A stretch of 64,000 nucleotides of DNA from Bosea sp. BIWAKO-01 (GCF_001748145.1 NZ_BCQA01000001.1:2878501-2942500); one strand, 5' to 3'. Shown: positions 8,413-17,951, counted from the first letter of the stretch. Notes: generated by a model not told the origin, from the sequence alone. Translations and numbers: made by a program.

Positions 8413-9669
8413 ATGCCAGACCAGACCGAACGCCTGTCGCTGCCCAAGGACCGGATCCGCGTCCTGCTGCTCGAAGGCATTAATGATTCCGCTGCCGATC
8501 TGATGGTCCAGGCCGGCTATACCAACATGACCCGACTGCCCAAGGCACTTGACCGCGACGAGTTGCTCAAGGCCGTCGAGAAGGTTCATGTGCTCGGCAT
8601 CCGCTCGCGTTCGCAGCTCACGGCCGAGGTTTTCGAGCGCGCAAGCCGCCTCTTTGCTGTCGGCTGCTTCTCGGTCGGTACCAATCAGGTCGATCTGCAG
8701 GCGGCGCGCGCGCGCGGTGTCCCTGTCTTCAATGCCCCGTTCTCGAATACCCGCAGTGTCGCCGAGCTCACCATTGGCGAGATCGTCATGCTGCTGCGGC
8801 GCATCCCCGACCGGTCGCGCTCGGCGCATGACGGCGGCTGGGACAAGTCGGCCAATGGCAGTTTCGAGGTGCGCGGCAAGACGCTCGGGATCATCGGCTA
8901 CGGCAATATCGGCAGCCAGCTCTCGACGCTGGCTGAGGCGATGGGCATGCGGGTGCTCTATTTCGACCACACCGACCGGTTGCGTCACGGCAATACCGAA
9001 CCCGTCGACAGCCTGAAGCACCTGCTCGCGGCCTGCGACGTGGTCTCGCTGCATGTGCCGGAGACGCCTGCGACCCACGGCATGATCGGCAAGGCCGAGA
9101 TCGCCGCGATGCGCAAGGGCAGCTATCTCATCAACAATTCGCGCGGCACCGTCGTCGATCTCGATGCGCTGGCCGAGGCGCTGGGGAGCGGCCATCTTGC
9201 GGGGGCCGCCGTCGATGTGTTCCCGAAGGAACCGGCCTCGAACAGCGAGCGCTTCGTCTCGCCGCTGCAGGGCCTGCCCAATGTCATCCTGACCCCGCAT
9301 GTCGGGGGCTCGACGGAGGAGGCACAGGAGCGCATCGGCGCCGAGGTGGCGCGCAAGCTGGTCGATTATTCCGATATTGGTTCGACCGTCGGCGCGGTGA
9401 ACTTCCCGCAGGTGCAGCTGGCGCCGCGGCCGATCGGCACGCGCTTCATCCATGTCCAGCGCAACGAGCCCGGCATGCTGCGGCGGCTGAACGACATCTT
9501 CGCCCGACGCGAGGTCAATATCTCCGCCCAGAATTACCAGACCGATGGCGAGATCGGCTATGTCGTGATGGAGGCCGACCGCATCGGTGCCGATGCGGAC
9601 GCCATCCTGGCCGAGATCAGGGCTCTCGACGGCACGATCCGGGCGCGGTTGCTCTACGAGAGGCAGTGA
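8413..9669 (+). CDS. serA: D-3-phosphoglycerate dehydrogenase (ACT-type)
   Basis: It catalyses the first step of serine synthesis, oxidising 3-phosphoglycerate with NAD. The 418-residue protein resembles the E. coli SerA type rather than the longer ASB-domain type: N-terminal substrate domain with VGCFSVGTNQVDL and APFSNTRSVAEL, a Rossmann domain with GIIGYGNIGSQL, catalytic Arg in NNSRGTVVD, catalytic His in LTPHVGGSTEEAQ, and a C-terminal ACT domain (about 340-418) for serine feedback. The ATG at 8413 matches the family start; an upstream ATG at 8368 would add 15 unusual residues. Confidence 0.95.
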   Translation: MPDQTERLSLPKDRIRVLLLEGINDSAADLMVQAGYTNMTRLPKALDRDELLKAVEKVHVLGIRSRSQLTAEVFERASRLFAVGCFSVGTNQVDLQAARARGVPVFNAPFSNTRSVAELTIGEIVMLLRRIPDRSRSAHDGGWDKSANGSFEVRGKTLGIIGYGNIGSQLSTLAEAMGMRVLYFDHTDRLRHGNTEPVDSLKHLLAACDVVSLHVPETPATHGMIGKAEIAAMRKGSYLINNSRGTVVDLDALAEALGSGHLAGAAVDVFPKEPASNSERFVSPLQGLPNVILTPHVGGSTEEAQERIGAEVARKLVDYSDIGSTVGAVNFPQVQLAPRPIGTRFIHVQRNEPGMLRRLNDIFARREVNISAQNYQTDGEIGYVVMEADRIGADADAILAEIRALDGTIRARLLYERQ

Positions 9670-9682
9670 GCGGGCAACCCGC

Positions 9683-10009
9683 TCACGCCGTCGTCTTCAG
9701 GCCGACGATGCCGGCGAGCACCAGCGCGATCCAGAAGAGACGGGCGATCGTGGCTGGCTCGCCGAAGACGAGGATGCCGACGAGCACCGAGCCGAGCGCG
9801 CCGATGCCTGTCCAGACCGCATAGGCCGTGCCGAGCGGAAGTACGTCCAGCGCCTTGATCAGGAGCACGACGAAGACGACCAGAAGCAGCACCGAGACCA
9901 GCGCCCAGTGCAGGTCGCGAAAGCCGTCGGCCTTCTTCATACTGAGCGCCCAGGCGACATCGACGATGCCGGAGACGACGAGGGCGATCCAGGCCCAGCC
10001 GGTTGTCAT
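9683..10009 (-). CDS. Small multidrug resistance (SMR) transporter, SugE/Gdx-like, with Glu to Asp change
   Basis: The 108-residue protein has four predicted transmembrane helices and the SMR signature LGTAYAVWTGIGALGSVLVG, closest in style to the SugE/Gdx guanidinium-exporter branch. SMR proteins are proton-coupled dual-topology dimers whose single membrane glutamate in helix 1 binds both proton and substrate. Here that position is aspartate (Asp17, in SGIVDVAWALSMKK). An Asp could still carry protons but with altered pKa, so activity may be changed. It faces serA with a 13-bp gap between the two stop codons. Confidence 0.88.
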   Translation of the reverse strand: MTTGWAWIALVVSGIVDVAWALSMKKADGFRDLHWALVSVLLLVVFVVLLIKALDVLPLGTAYAVWTGIGALGSVLVGILVFGEPATIARLFWIALVLAGIVGLKTTA

Positions 10010-10029
10010 GACGCGCTCCTGAGCTGTTC

Positions 10030-10680
10030 TCAGCCAATTCCCACCGCGGCTGCAAAACCGCCGGCGATCTCTTCCAGACGGGCATGCGCATGCGCGCGGC
10101 CCTCAGCGACCTCCTGATCCGGACCGATCGTGGGCCCCTGGCCGACTACGATGGCGTCGTCCAGGCCAATGAAGCCGAGTGCTGCCTTGAGATAGGGCGT
10201 CGCAAGATCAGGCCGACCCCGGCTCGGCCCGTCGCTGTAGTCGCCGGCGCTTGCGAGGATGGCGAGCGTCGGGCGCGACCTCAGCAGCGGCGTGTATCCC
10301 GTTGCAGGATCGAAGGAGAAGCTCAGCCCCGGCTGGGTGACGAGGTCGATCCAGTGCTTGAGCTTGTAGGGGATGCTGAAATTCCACATCGGCGTCGCGA
10401 TCAGCACGAGATCGGCTGCGGCGAGACGGGCGATCATTCCCTCGATGACCCGCCAGGCCGCCTGTTCCGGGGCGTTGAGATCGCGCCTGGCGAGGCGGGC
10501 ATATTTCGCCGACAGCATGGCGCCGTCGAATTCCGGCAGCTCCGCGGCCCAGAGGTCAAGCGTCTCGACCGAGAGTGTGGGCAGCTTTGCCTGGAGGGCG
10601 GCAAGGAAGTGCCGCGCGCTGGAAGACGAGGCCGAATCCGCCTTGCGCGGGGAAGCCTGGACGAAGAGCAGCCGTGTCAT
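10030..10680 (-). CDS. azoR: FMN-dependent NADH-azoreductase / NAD(P)H oxidoreductase
   Basis: A 216-residue flavodoxin-like quinone reductase of the AzoR family, which uses NADH to reduce quinones and azo compounds with FMN. Visible features are the phosphate-binding N-terminal loop FVQASPRKADSAS, the FMN-contacting TPMWNFSIPYKLKHWID and the following GLSFSFDPATGYTPLL. The start at 10680 is the ATG directly before TRLLFVQ; one further ATG lies 9 bp upstream. It is divergent from a LysR regulator gene, which probably controls it. Confidence 0.9.
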   Translation of the reverse strand: MTRLLFVQASPRKADSASSSSARHFLAALQAKLPTLSVETLDLWAAELPEFDGAMLSAKYARLARRDLNAPEQAAWRVIEGMIARLAAADLVLIATPMWNFSIPYKLKHWIDLVTQPGLSFSFDPATGYTPLLRSRPTLAILASAGDYSDGPSRGRPDLATPYLKAALGFIGLDDAIVVGQGPTIGPDQEVAEGRAHAHARLEEIAGGFAAAVGIG

Positions 10681-10801
10681 GTGACGCAAACCTCATAGCC
10701 TAGGCGCTCCATGCGGGAGCGCGAATGCATGAAAGGTGGATTGCGCTGATGCGACTTCAAATGCTTGATATGCGAAATCACTTCGCAAGAACGCGACGAC
10801 G

Positions 10802-11668
10802 ATGCTGACGCATGATGATCTCGCCCTGATCCTCGCGATCGCGCGCGCCGGCCGGATGAAGCAGGTGGCCGAGATGCTCCAGACCCATCCGGCGACGGCC
10901 TATCGCAGGCTTGAGGCGCTGGAACGCCGCATTGGCAATCCGCTCTTCGAGCGCGGGGCCGACGGCTATGTCCCCACCGCACTCGCGGAGGAGATCACCC
11001 AGCGCGCGGGCGATATCGAGCAGCGGCTGGATGAACTGAACCGGGCTGTCGCGGGCCGCGACAACCGCCTCCGCGGCACGCTGAAGGTCACGACAGCCGA
11101 TACGCTGGCCTATGTCGTCGCGCCGATCGTGCTCAGCTTTGCGGACGCGCATCCGCACATGTCGGTTGAGCTGCAATTCTCCAATGCGATGGCCGATATG
11201 GCGCGCAACGAGGCCGATGTCGCAATCAGGCCGACGCATGCTCCACCGGAAGCTCTGGTCGGGCAGCGGGCCGGGCGTTTCGGCTTTGCAGCCTATTCGG
11301 CAAATGGCGATGGAGACGTGCGGGACATCGCTGAGCTTCTGGCGGCACGGCGCTGGATCGGCCTGGCGCCTGCCCTGATGCATGCCCCGGCGGCGCGCTG
11401 GCTGCGGGATCACGTTGCGACGGAGCGTGTCGGTGCAAGCGTGGATTCGTTCTTCGCGGCGGCCGTTGCGGCGCGATCTGGGGCTTATGCGCTTCTGCCG
11501 AGCTATCTCGGCGACGAGCCATCGCTCGGGCTGGTCCGGCGGAGCGAGCCGGTTCCCGAGCTTGCATCCGAGATCTGGGTTTTGACCCATCCCGATCTGC
11601 GGCATGCGGCGCGGGTCCGGGCCTTCACCCGGCACGCGGCGAAGGCATTGCGCGAGCGGCTGGCCTGA
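10802..11668 (+). CDS. LysR-family transcriptional regulator
   Basis: The 288-residue protein has the N-terminal LysR helix-turn-helix (residues about 1-60: DDLALILAIARAGRMKQVAEM, then HPATAYRRLEALERRIGNPLFERG) and a C-terminal effector domain beginning around RGTLKVTTADTLAYVVAPIV. The HTH carries PATAYRR instead of the usual QSAVSRQ-like recognition stretch, typical of the branch whose members control a divergent enzyme gene. It is 121 bp from azoR on the opposite strand, which is the likely target. Confidence 0.88.
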   Translation: MLTHDDLALILAIARAGRMKQVAEMLQTHPATAYRRLEALERRIGNPLFERGADGYVPTALAEEITQRAGDIEQRLDELNRAVAGRDNRLRGTLKVTTADTLAYVVAPIVLSFADAHPHMSVELQFSNAMADMARNEADVAIRPTHAPPEALVGQRAGRFGFAAYSANGDGDVRDIAELLAARRWIGLAPALMHAPAARWLRDHVATERVGASVDSFFAAAVAARSGAYALLPSYLGDEPSLGLVRRSEPVPELASEIWVLTHPDLRHAARVRAFTRHAAKALRERLA

Positions 11669-11672
11669 CGGC

Positions 11673-12647
11673 TCAGGCGACGCCGAGCGTCAGCAGGTCA
11701 TGCACATGTACGAGGCCGACCGGACGTTCCTCGGTGTCTGCAACCACCAGCGCCGTGATGCGCAGCCTGTTGACCATCTCGAGGGCCTCGACGGCCAGCG
11801 CGTCGGGCGCGATGCGGCGCGGAGAGGGGCTCATCACGTCGCGGGCGCGCAGGGCGGTCGGCCCGCCGGAGCCGAGCTTGCGGCGCAGGTCGCCATCGGT
11901 GACGATTCCGGCCAGTCGTCCGTCGAGATCGGCGACGATCGCGCAGCCAAAACCCTTGGCCGAGATCATCGCGATCACATCGGGCAATGCGGTGTCGAGG
12001 CCAACACGCGGCAGGGCTTCGCCGCGATGCATGATGCTCTCGACCGTCTTGAGCTGTGCGCCGAGCTTGCCGCCGGGGTGATAGACGAAGAAATCCTGGC
12101 GCGAGAAACCACGGGCCTCGAGCAGGGCAATGGCGAGCGCATCCCCAAGCGCGATCTGCATCGTCGTCGAGGTCGTCGGAGCGAGGCCGTTCGGGCAGGC
12201 CTCCTCCGCCTTCGGGATCACGAGGGCAATGTCGGCCTCGCGGCCGAGCGCACTCTCGGCATTCGCGGTCATCGCGATCAGTCCCACGCGGAAGCGGCGG
12301 GTATAGGCGACGATGGCGGAAAGCTCTGCGGCCTCTCCGGACCAGGAGAGCGCGATGACGACATCCTCGGGCTGGACCATGCCGAGATCGCCATGGCTCG
12401 CTTCGGCCGGATGGACGAAATGTGCGGGTGTTCCGGTCGAGGCCAGGGTCGCTACGAGCTTGCGCCCGACATGGCCGGATTTGCCCATGCCGGTGACGAT
12501 CACGCGGCCGGAGGCAGCGCGGATCAACTCCACAGCGGCGGCAAAGGGTTCGCCCAGGCCGTTGGCGAGCGCGGTGTGAAGCGTATCGAGCCCGGTGCGC
12601 TCGGTCGCGATGGTGCGGAGCGCCGAGGCGCGGATATCGGCTGTCAT
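11673..12647 (-). CDS. kdsD: D-arabinose-5-phosphate isomerase (KdsD/KpsF family)
   Basis: It interconverts ribulose 5-phosphate and arabinose 5-phosphate, the entry to KDO synthesis for LPS and some capsules. The 324-residue enzyme has an SIS domain with VTGMGKSGHVGRKLVATLAS and AEASHGDLGM, then a CBS pair (about 200-320) with MHRGEALPRVGL and DGDLRRKLG. The start at 12647 gives the family length; an alternative start 45 bp upstream would add a non-conserved leader. The KDO link is notable because a Kps-type capsule exporter lies later in the window. Confidence 0.92.
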   Translation of the reverse strand: MTADIRASALRTIATERTGLDTLHTALANGLGEPFAAAVELIRAASGRVIVTGMGKSGHVGRKLVATLASTGTPAHFVHPAEASHGDLGMVQPEDVVIALSWSGEAAELSAIVAYTRRFRVGLIAMTANAESALGREADIALVIPKAEEACPNGLAPTTSTTMQIALGDALAIALLEARGFSRQDFFVYHPGGKLGAQLKTVESIMHRGEALPRVGLDTALPDVIAMISAKGFGCAIVADLDGRLAGIVTDGDLRRKLGSGGPTALRARDVMSPSPRRIAPDALAVEALEMVNRLRITALVVADTEERPVGLVHVHDLLTLGVA

Positions 12648-12823
12648 GGCTGGGGCGTCTAGCACAGTCCGGGCAGGAACTTCCACCGTCAAGCCTGGCA
12701 GCAGGACTGCCGAGCCTCGCGCCAGGGCTGCATTGACGGCACGTTAACCCTCTTCGTTCTAACTCCGTTAACCATGCGCGCCATCCGGGCGCGCCTTGGC
12801 TTGTTCCGGAGTTCGCTCTCCTC

Positions 12824-14368
12824 GTGTCCCGTCGCGTCACGACCGTGCTTTTGACAGGCGCTGCAGCAGCAGGCCTTGCGGCGGCATGGCCTGCGATCGA
12901 CACGGCATGGGCGCAGCAGGCGCGGGCCCCGAGCCTACGCAGCACCGTGCCCGCCTATGTCGCACAGGCCCAGGCGGCGCCCGATCAAACTCAGCAGAGC
13001 GCGACCTCGCCGATTCCCGAGGCGGTACGCGATCCGGCTGCCTTGATCCAGAACCAGCCTTCGACGATTTCCAATCGCGCGCCGCCGCGCGCCAGCCGCC
13101 CGGTGCTCGCACCCGGCCTTCGCGGCGTCACGCAGCGCCAGTTCCGCGCGCCTCAACCAACCGTTTCGACATTGCCGCAACCTGGCCCGGCAGCCCCGCC
13201 GCCGCTGCGACGGCGCTCGATCGTCGAGGAGGATCCCTATGCGCCGCTGGGGCTCAGGCTTGGCAATGTCAACCTGACACCGGCGACGACGAATTCCGTT
13301 GGCTATGACAGCAATCCGCAGCGCGTCTCCGGGCCCAACAAGGGCTCGGGCTTTGCTCGCTACGAGGGCGAGCTCGGCATCCAGTCCGACTGGAACGTGC
13401 ATGAGCTGAGGGGCAGGCTGCGTGGCGCCTATTCCGAATATTTCCGCGATGGGGAAGCTTCGCGCCCGGATGGCGAGGGGGCGCTTGATCTTCGGCTCGA
13501 TGCGTCCCGCGATACCCGGATCCTGCTGGAAAGCCGCTTCAGGCTCGATACGCAGCGTCCCGGTTCGCCGGACCTCAATGCGCCGGTCGTCGGTCGGCCG
13601 CTGACCTATAACTATGGCGGCTCGGCCGGCGTCACGCATGATTTCAATCGCCTGCAGCTGACGCTGCGAGGATCGGTCGACCGCCAGGATTACGAGAACG
13701 CGAAGCTGATCAGCGGGGCGACACTGAGCCAGGCCGACCGCAACCAGACTGATTACGGCTTGCGGCTCCGGGTCGGATATGAGCTGACGCCGGGCCTTCG
13801 GCCTTTCATCCAGGGCGAAATCGATACGCGCCAGTACGACCAGCGGTTCGACTCCAACGGCTTCGAGCGCTCGTCGAACGGCTATACCGCCCGTATCGGC
13901 TCCACGTTCGAAATCAGCCGGCTGGTCACGGGCGAAGTCTCCGTGGGCTATCAGGACCGGGCCTATGAGGATCCCCGGCTGAGGAACCTGCGCGGCATGG
14001 TCGGGGATGCCGCGATCCTGTGGACGCCGACCCCTTTGACGACGGTGACGCTGCGCGGCACGTCCGAGCTTGGCGATACGACGATCGCGGGCAGCAGCGG
14101 CACGTGGGCGCGTCGCGCCACCCTCGAGGTGGCTCATGCGTTGCGCCGCAACCTGACCGTGACCGGATTCACCACCTTCGGCCGCACCGCCTATGAGGGG
14201 CAGGGGCTGCGCGAGGATTATACGGCGATCGGCGCCCGGCTCGAATACAAGCTGACGCGAACCTTCGCCGTGCGGGCGAGCTTCACCCATGAACGCCTGA
14301 ATTCGACTGCGCAGGGCTCGGACTACACGGCCAATGTCGCGCAGGTCGGCCTGCGGCTGCAGTTCTAA
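12824..14368 (+). CDS. Outer-membrane beta-barrel protein
   Basis: A 514-residue exported protein starting at GTG. A signal peptide (residues 1-29, ending AWAQQ) is followed by a proline/glutamine-rich linker to about residue 130, with RSIVEEDPYAPLGLRLGNVNLTP marking the start of the barrel. From there to the C-terminus come amphipathic strands, many ending in aromatic residues, and the last residue is Phe in VGLRLQF, the typical BAM recognition ending. It belongs to the outer membrane beta-barrel group often annotated BBP2-like. Its role is unknown. It stands alone between kdsD (divergent) and galU (convergent). Confidence 0.8.
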   Translation: MSRRVTTVLLTGAAAAGLAAAWPAIDTAWAQQARAPSLRSTVPAYVAQAQAAPDQTQQSATSPIPEAVRDPAALIQNQPSTISNRAPPRASRPVLAPGLRGVTQRQFRAPQPTVSTLPQPGPAAPPPLRRRSIVEEDPYAPLGLRLGNVNLTPATTNSVGYDSNPQRVSGPNKGSGFARYEGELGIQSDWNVHELRGRLRGAYSEYFRDGEASRPDGEGALDLRLDASRDTRILLESRFRLDTQRPGSPDLNAPVVGRPLTYNYGGSAGVTHDFNRLQLTLRGSVDRQDYENAKLISGATLSQADRNQTDYGLRLRVGYELTPGLRPFIQGEIDTRQYDQRFDSNGFERSSNGYTARIGSTFEISRLVTGEVSVGYQDRAYEDPRLRNLRGMVGDAAILWTPTPLTTVTLRGTSELGDTTIAGSSGTWARRATLEVAHALRRNLTVTGFTTFGRTAYEGQGLREDYTAIGARLEYKLTRTFAVRASFTHERLNSTAQGSDYTANVAQVGLRLQF

Positions 14369-14421
14369 GTCAGTCTTGGCATGACGGCCGGCGCTGAGCC
14401 GGGCCCCTCATCGTCTCGTGG

Positions 14422-14455
14422 TTCCCGGGCCGCCCAATCAGGCCTGGCCCGGGAA
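14422..14455. repeat. GC-rich inverted repeat between convergent genes
   Basis: Perfect 10-bp arms TTCCCGGGCC and GGCCCGGGAA flank a 14-base loop between the 3' ends of the beta-barrel gene and galU. It could be a bidirectional terminator, though no T-tract follows, or a REP-like palindromic element. Confidence 0.5.
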
Positions 14456-14469
14456 TGACGGTGCGGCGC

Positions 14470-15348
14470 TTACGCCTCGAGCAGCCGCTCGATTTCCGCG
14501 CGCAGCTGCGGGCCCAGGTCGCCGCGCTGGAGCGCATAGGCGATGTTGGCGGTCAGGAAGCCGAGCTTCGAACCGGTGTCGTAGATGTCCCCGTCGAAGC
14601 GCACGGCGTAGAAGGGCTCCTGCCGGGACAGCGCGATCATCGAATCGGTGAGCTGGATTTCGCCACCGGCACCGGTTTCCTGGTTCGCCAGAAGATTGAA
14701 GATCGTCGGCTGCAGGATGTAGCGGCCGGTGATGTGCAGATTCGAGGGCGCCGTTCCCTTTGCCGGCTTCTCGACCATCTTCGTCACTTTCGAGACCTTG
14801 GCCTTCACGTCCTCGACGCCGACGATGCCGTATTGGTGGGTCTGGTCGTCCGGCACGGGCGCCACCGCGATGTGATTGCCGCCATGCTTCTCGAAGGCGT
14901 CGATCATCTCGGCAAGGCAGCCCTTGCCCAGGCTGTGGTGGAGCATATCCGGCAGCAGCAAGGCGAAAGGCTCGTCGCCGATGACGTCGCGCGCGCACCA
15001 GACGGCGTGACCGAGGCCGAGCGGAGCCTGCTGGCGGAGGAAGCTCGCGGCGCCCGCCGGCGGCAGATCCGCCTTGAGCGCCTCCAGCTCCTTGATCTTG
15101 CCGCGCTTGGCCAGCGTGTCGTCGAGCTCATAGGCCAGATCGAAATGATCTTCGATCACGCCCTTGTTGCGGCCGGTGACGAAGACGAAATGCTCGATGC
15201 CGGCTGCCCTGGCCTCGTCGACGACATGCTGGACGACCGGACGGTCGACGATGGTCAGCATTTCCTTGGGGACCGCCTTGGTGGCGGGAAGGAAGCGGGT
15301 ACCAAGGCCCGCGACGGGAAGGACGGCCTTGCGGATGCGTTTCGTCAT
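14470..15348 (-). CDS. galU: UTP-glucose-1-phosphate uridylyltransferase
   Basis: It makes UDP-glucose from UTP and glucose 1-phosphate. The 292-residue protein starts [21 protein letters not shown], with the nucleotide-binding [18 protein letters not shown] motif, and continues with family stretches such as [28 protein letters not shown] and [14 protein letters not shown] [12 protein letters not shown]. The ATG at 15348 matches the family; upstream in-frame codons are not conserved in character. It is divergent from galE, with a 219-bp intergenic space. UDP-glucose and UDP-galactose supply polysaccharide synthesis. Confidence 0.95.
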   Translation of the reverse strand: MTKRIRKAVLPVAGLGTRFLPATKAVPKEMLTIVDRPVVQHVVDEARAAGIEHFVFVTGRNKGVIEDHFDLAYELDDTLAKRGKIKELEALKADLPPAGAASFLRQQAPLGLGHAVWCARDVIGDEPFALLLPDMLHHSLGKGCLAEMIDAFEKHGGNHIAVAPVPDDQTHQYGIVGVEDVKAKVSKVTKMVEKPAKGTAPSNLHITGRYILQPTIFNLLANQETGAGGEIQLTDSMIALSRQEPFYAVRFDGDIYDTGSKLGFLTANIAYALQRGDLGPQLRAEIERLLEA

Positions 15349-15567
15349 GAAAAACCCATTTCGCGCACCGAGCGTGGTGCGCCTGCGTCGGAAGGGCAAA
15401 GGGTAGGAAGCCGGCGTGCCCCGATCAATGCCAGCTGTTGCCAAGGCTGTCGCGCAATTCTGGCGAAAGGCGGGCCAGCCTGTTCCTGATACCAATCGGC
15501 GCTTGATGCGTCGTCAATCCTTTTTGCTTAAGGCCTATGCCAGAGCGATGACAATCGGAGACGATAC

Positions 15568-16557
15568 ATGACGATTCTGGTCTCGGGCGGCGCCGGCTAT
15601 ATCGGCAGCCATATGGTGCTGGAGCTGCTCGACCGCGGCGAAAAGGTGGTCGTGCTCGACGATCTCTCGACCGGATTCTGGTGGGCCGTGCCCCCGGAAG
15701 CGACATTCGTACAAGGCGATATGGGCGATCAGGCTCTGGTCGAGCGCGTCATCGCCGAGCATGGCATCACCGAGATTGCGCATTTCGCGGCCAAGATCGT
15801 GGTGCCTGATTCGGTTTCCGATCCGCTTGGTTACTATCTCAATAACACCGTGAAGACGCGCGCCCTGCTTGAGAGCGCGGTGCGCGGTGGCGTCAAGCAC
15901 GTGATCTTCTCCTCGACGGCAGCAGTCTATGGTGAGCCGGCTGTCAGCCCCGTGCCCGAGGAGATCGGGCTTGCGCCGATCAACCCCTATGGCCGCTCGA
16001 AGCTGATGAGCGAGTGGATGCTCGGCGATGTCGCGCGCGCCCACGGCCTGACCTATGTGGCCCTGCGCTATTTCAACGTGGCCGGAGCCGATCCGCGCGG
16101 CCGTGCCGGTCAGTCCTCGGCAAACGCCACCCACCTGATCAAGGTCGCGAGCCAGGCAGCGCTCGGCCAGCGCGCCGGGCTCGAGATCTTCGGCACGGAC
16201 TACCCGACACCTGACGGCACCTGCGTGCGCGACTATATCCACGTCACCGATCTCGCACGGGCGCATCTGGCGGCGCTCGATCATTTGCGCAATGATGGCG
16301 CCAGCCTGACACTGAACTGCGGCTATGGTCGTGGTTATTCGGTGAAAGAGGTGGTCGAGGTGGTGAAGCAGGTGTCGGGCAAGGATTTCCCGGTCAAGCT
16401 CTCGCCGCGCCGGGCGGGCGATCCGGCGTCCCTGGTTGCCAAGGCGGATCGCATCCGCGCCGAACTCGGGTGGCAGCCGGAACATGACGATCTGACGCAG
16501 ATCGTGACGCAAGCCCTGGCCTGGGAAGAGGTTTTGCGGACCCGAAACGCGCGCTGA
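15568..16557 (+). CDS. galE: UDP-glucose 4-epimerase
   Basis: It interconverts UDP-glucose and UDP-galactose. The 329-residue SDR-superfamily protein has the NAD-binding GGAGYIGSHM at residues 7-16, the catalytic Ser in FSSTAAVYGEP, and the Tyr-x-x-x-Lys in NPYGRSKLMSEWML, plus RYFNVAGADPRG and PTPDGTCVRDYIHV, which are characteristic of GalE. An SD-like GGAGA precedes the ATG. It is divergent from galU; together they provide UDP-hexoses for extracellular or surface polysaccharides. Confidence 0.95.
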   Translation: MTILVSGGAGYIGSHMVLELLDRGEKVVVLDDLSTGFWWAVPPEATFVQGDMGDQALVERVIAEHGITEIAHFAAKIVVPDSVSDPLGYYLNNTVKTRALLESAVRGGVKHVIFSSTAAVYGEPAVSPVPEEIGLAPINPYGRSKLMSEWMLGDVARAHGLTYVALRYFNVAGADPRGRAGQSSANATHLIKVASQAALGQRAGLEIFGTDYPTPDGTCVRDYIHVTDLARAHLAALDHLRNDGASLTLNCGYGRGYSVKEVVEVVKQVSGKDFPVKLSPRRAGDPASLVAKADRIRAELGWQPEHDDLTQIVTQALAWEEVLRTRNAR

Positions 16558-16567
16558 TTGCGCTACG

Positions 16568-16582
16568 TTAACCCATGGTTAA
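16568..16582 (+). promoter_or_regulatory. Putative CtrA binding site upstream of lytic transglycosylase
   Basis: The sequence TTAACCCATGGTTAA is an exact TTAA-N7-TTAA match, the full CtrA box of alphaproteobacteria, and lies 63 bp before the ATG of a murein lytic transglycosylase gene. The position suits a site overlapping a promoter. This is inference from one motif occurrence. Confidence 0.55.
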
Positions 16583-16644
16583 TCTTGTTCGGGCGCTGTT
16601 GCTGAAGTCGTTTACGTCCAGCCTGTCCTAGCAAGGTTTTGCCC

Positions 16645-17886
16645 ATGCGCCGCCTGTCCCTCGTCCTCGCCGTGGCCGCAGCCAGCCTCGTCCCGGCGCT
16701 GGCCCAGACGACAGGCTCGATCAACGCCTCGGCGCGCTCGCACAGCACGAATGCTGCGACCGCCGGGCAGGGTCAGGCGTCCTTCGATGTCTTCCTGCAG
16801 CGGCTCTGGCCGCAGGCGCAGGCGCGCGGCATCTCGCGCAAGACTTTCGATCTCGCCTTTCGCGGGGTGACGCCGGACGCCTCGATCGTCGCGCTGACGA
16901 AGAAGCAGTCGGAATTCTCGGCGCCGATCTGGGCCTATCTCAACAATGCCGTCGGTGGCACGCGGATCACCCGCGGGCGCGATGCTGCAGCCGAGAACGC
17001 AAGCACGCTTGCCCAGGTCGAGGCGCGCTATGGCGTGCCCAAGGAGGTCGTGCTCGGCGTCTGGGGCATGGAAACCAATTACGGTTCGTTCAAGGGCGAC
17101 AAGGACACGATCCGCTCGCTCGCGACGCTCGCTCATATCCGCTATCGCGGCGACTTCTTCCGCGATGAACTGCTGACGGCGCTCGAGCTGATCGAGAAGG
17201 GCTATGTCGAGCGCAGCGAGCTGCGCGGCTCCTGGGCGGGAGCGATGGGGCACACCCAGTTCATGCCGTCGAGCTACATGAAATATGCCGTCGACTTCAC
17301 CGGAGACGGACATGCCGATATCTGGGGTTCGACCAGCGACGCGCTGGCCTCGACTGCGAACTACCTCAAGGGCTACGGCTGGGTGCCGGGCCTGCCTTGG
17401 GGCATGGAAGTGAAGCTCCCGGAGAATTTCGATCACCGCATCAACAAGGCGAGTTTCTCTGCCTTCAACGGGGCAGGGGTGCGGCGTGCCGATGGGCGGG
17501 CGCTGCCGTCCTCGGGTGAGGCGCGACTGTTCTTTCCTGCCGGCTATCGCGGCCCCGTCATGCTGCTGACCGCGAATTTCGACGTCATCAAGAAATACAA
17601 CTCCTCTGACGCCTATGCGCTTGCGGTCGGCCATCTCGGCGACCGGATAGCAGGGCGTCCGGCAATCCAGGCTGAATGGCCGGTCTCGGCGCCGCGACTC
17701 GACATGGCTGCAACCAAGGATCTGCAGCGGCGGCTGAAGGTGCTCGGCTTCTACGATCATGATGCCGACGGGCGCATCGGCACCGGCACACGCGAGGCCG
17801 TGCGCCAATACCAGCTGAGCGCTGGCCAGATCGCCGATGGCTACCCGACACCGGCGCTTCTTGCGCGCATGCGTGGGGCGCGCTGA
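16645..17886 (+). CDS. Lytic murein transglycosylase, MltB type, with peptidoglycan-binding domain
   Basis: The enzyme cleaves glycan strands of murein with formation of 1,6-anhydro ends. The 413-residue product has a signal peptide (residues 1-22, ending ALAQ), the SLT/MltB catalytic domain with GVWGMETNYGSFKG holding the catalytic Glu, HTQFMPSSYMKYAVDFTGDG, and a C-terminal PG_binding_1 domain (DLQRRLKVLGFYDHDADGRIG onward). It is periplasmic; no lipobox is seen. The start at 16645 is the ATG before RRLSLVL; a TTG two codons upstream is less likely. A CtrA-like site upstream suggests cell-cycle control. Confidence 0.92.
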   Translation: MRRLSLVLAVAAASLVPALAQTTGSINASARSHSTNAATAGQGQASFDVFLQRLWPQAQARGISRKTFDLAFRGVTPDASIVALTKKQSEFSAPIWAYLNNAVGGTRITRGRDAAAENASTLAQVEARYGVPKEVVLGVWGMETNYGSFKGDKDTIRSLATLAHIRYRGDFFRDELLTALELIEKGYVERSELRGSWAGAMGHTQFMPSSYMKYAVDFTGDGHADIWGSTSDALASTANYLKGYGWVPGLPWGMEVKLPENFDHRINKASFSAFNGAGVRRADGRALPSSGEARLFFPAGYRGPVMLLTANFDVIKKYNSSDAYALAVGHLGDRIAGRPAIQAEWPVSAPRLDMAATKDLQRRLKVLGFYDHDADGRIGTGTREAVRQYQLSAGQIADGYPTPALLARMRGAR

Positions 17887-17951
17887 CTCCAGCCTCCGAC
17901 CGCGGTATGATGCCGGCGAACTCCGTCGGCCGGCGTAGGACCGAGAGCGCC

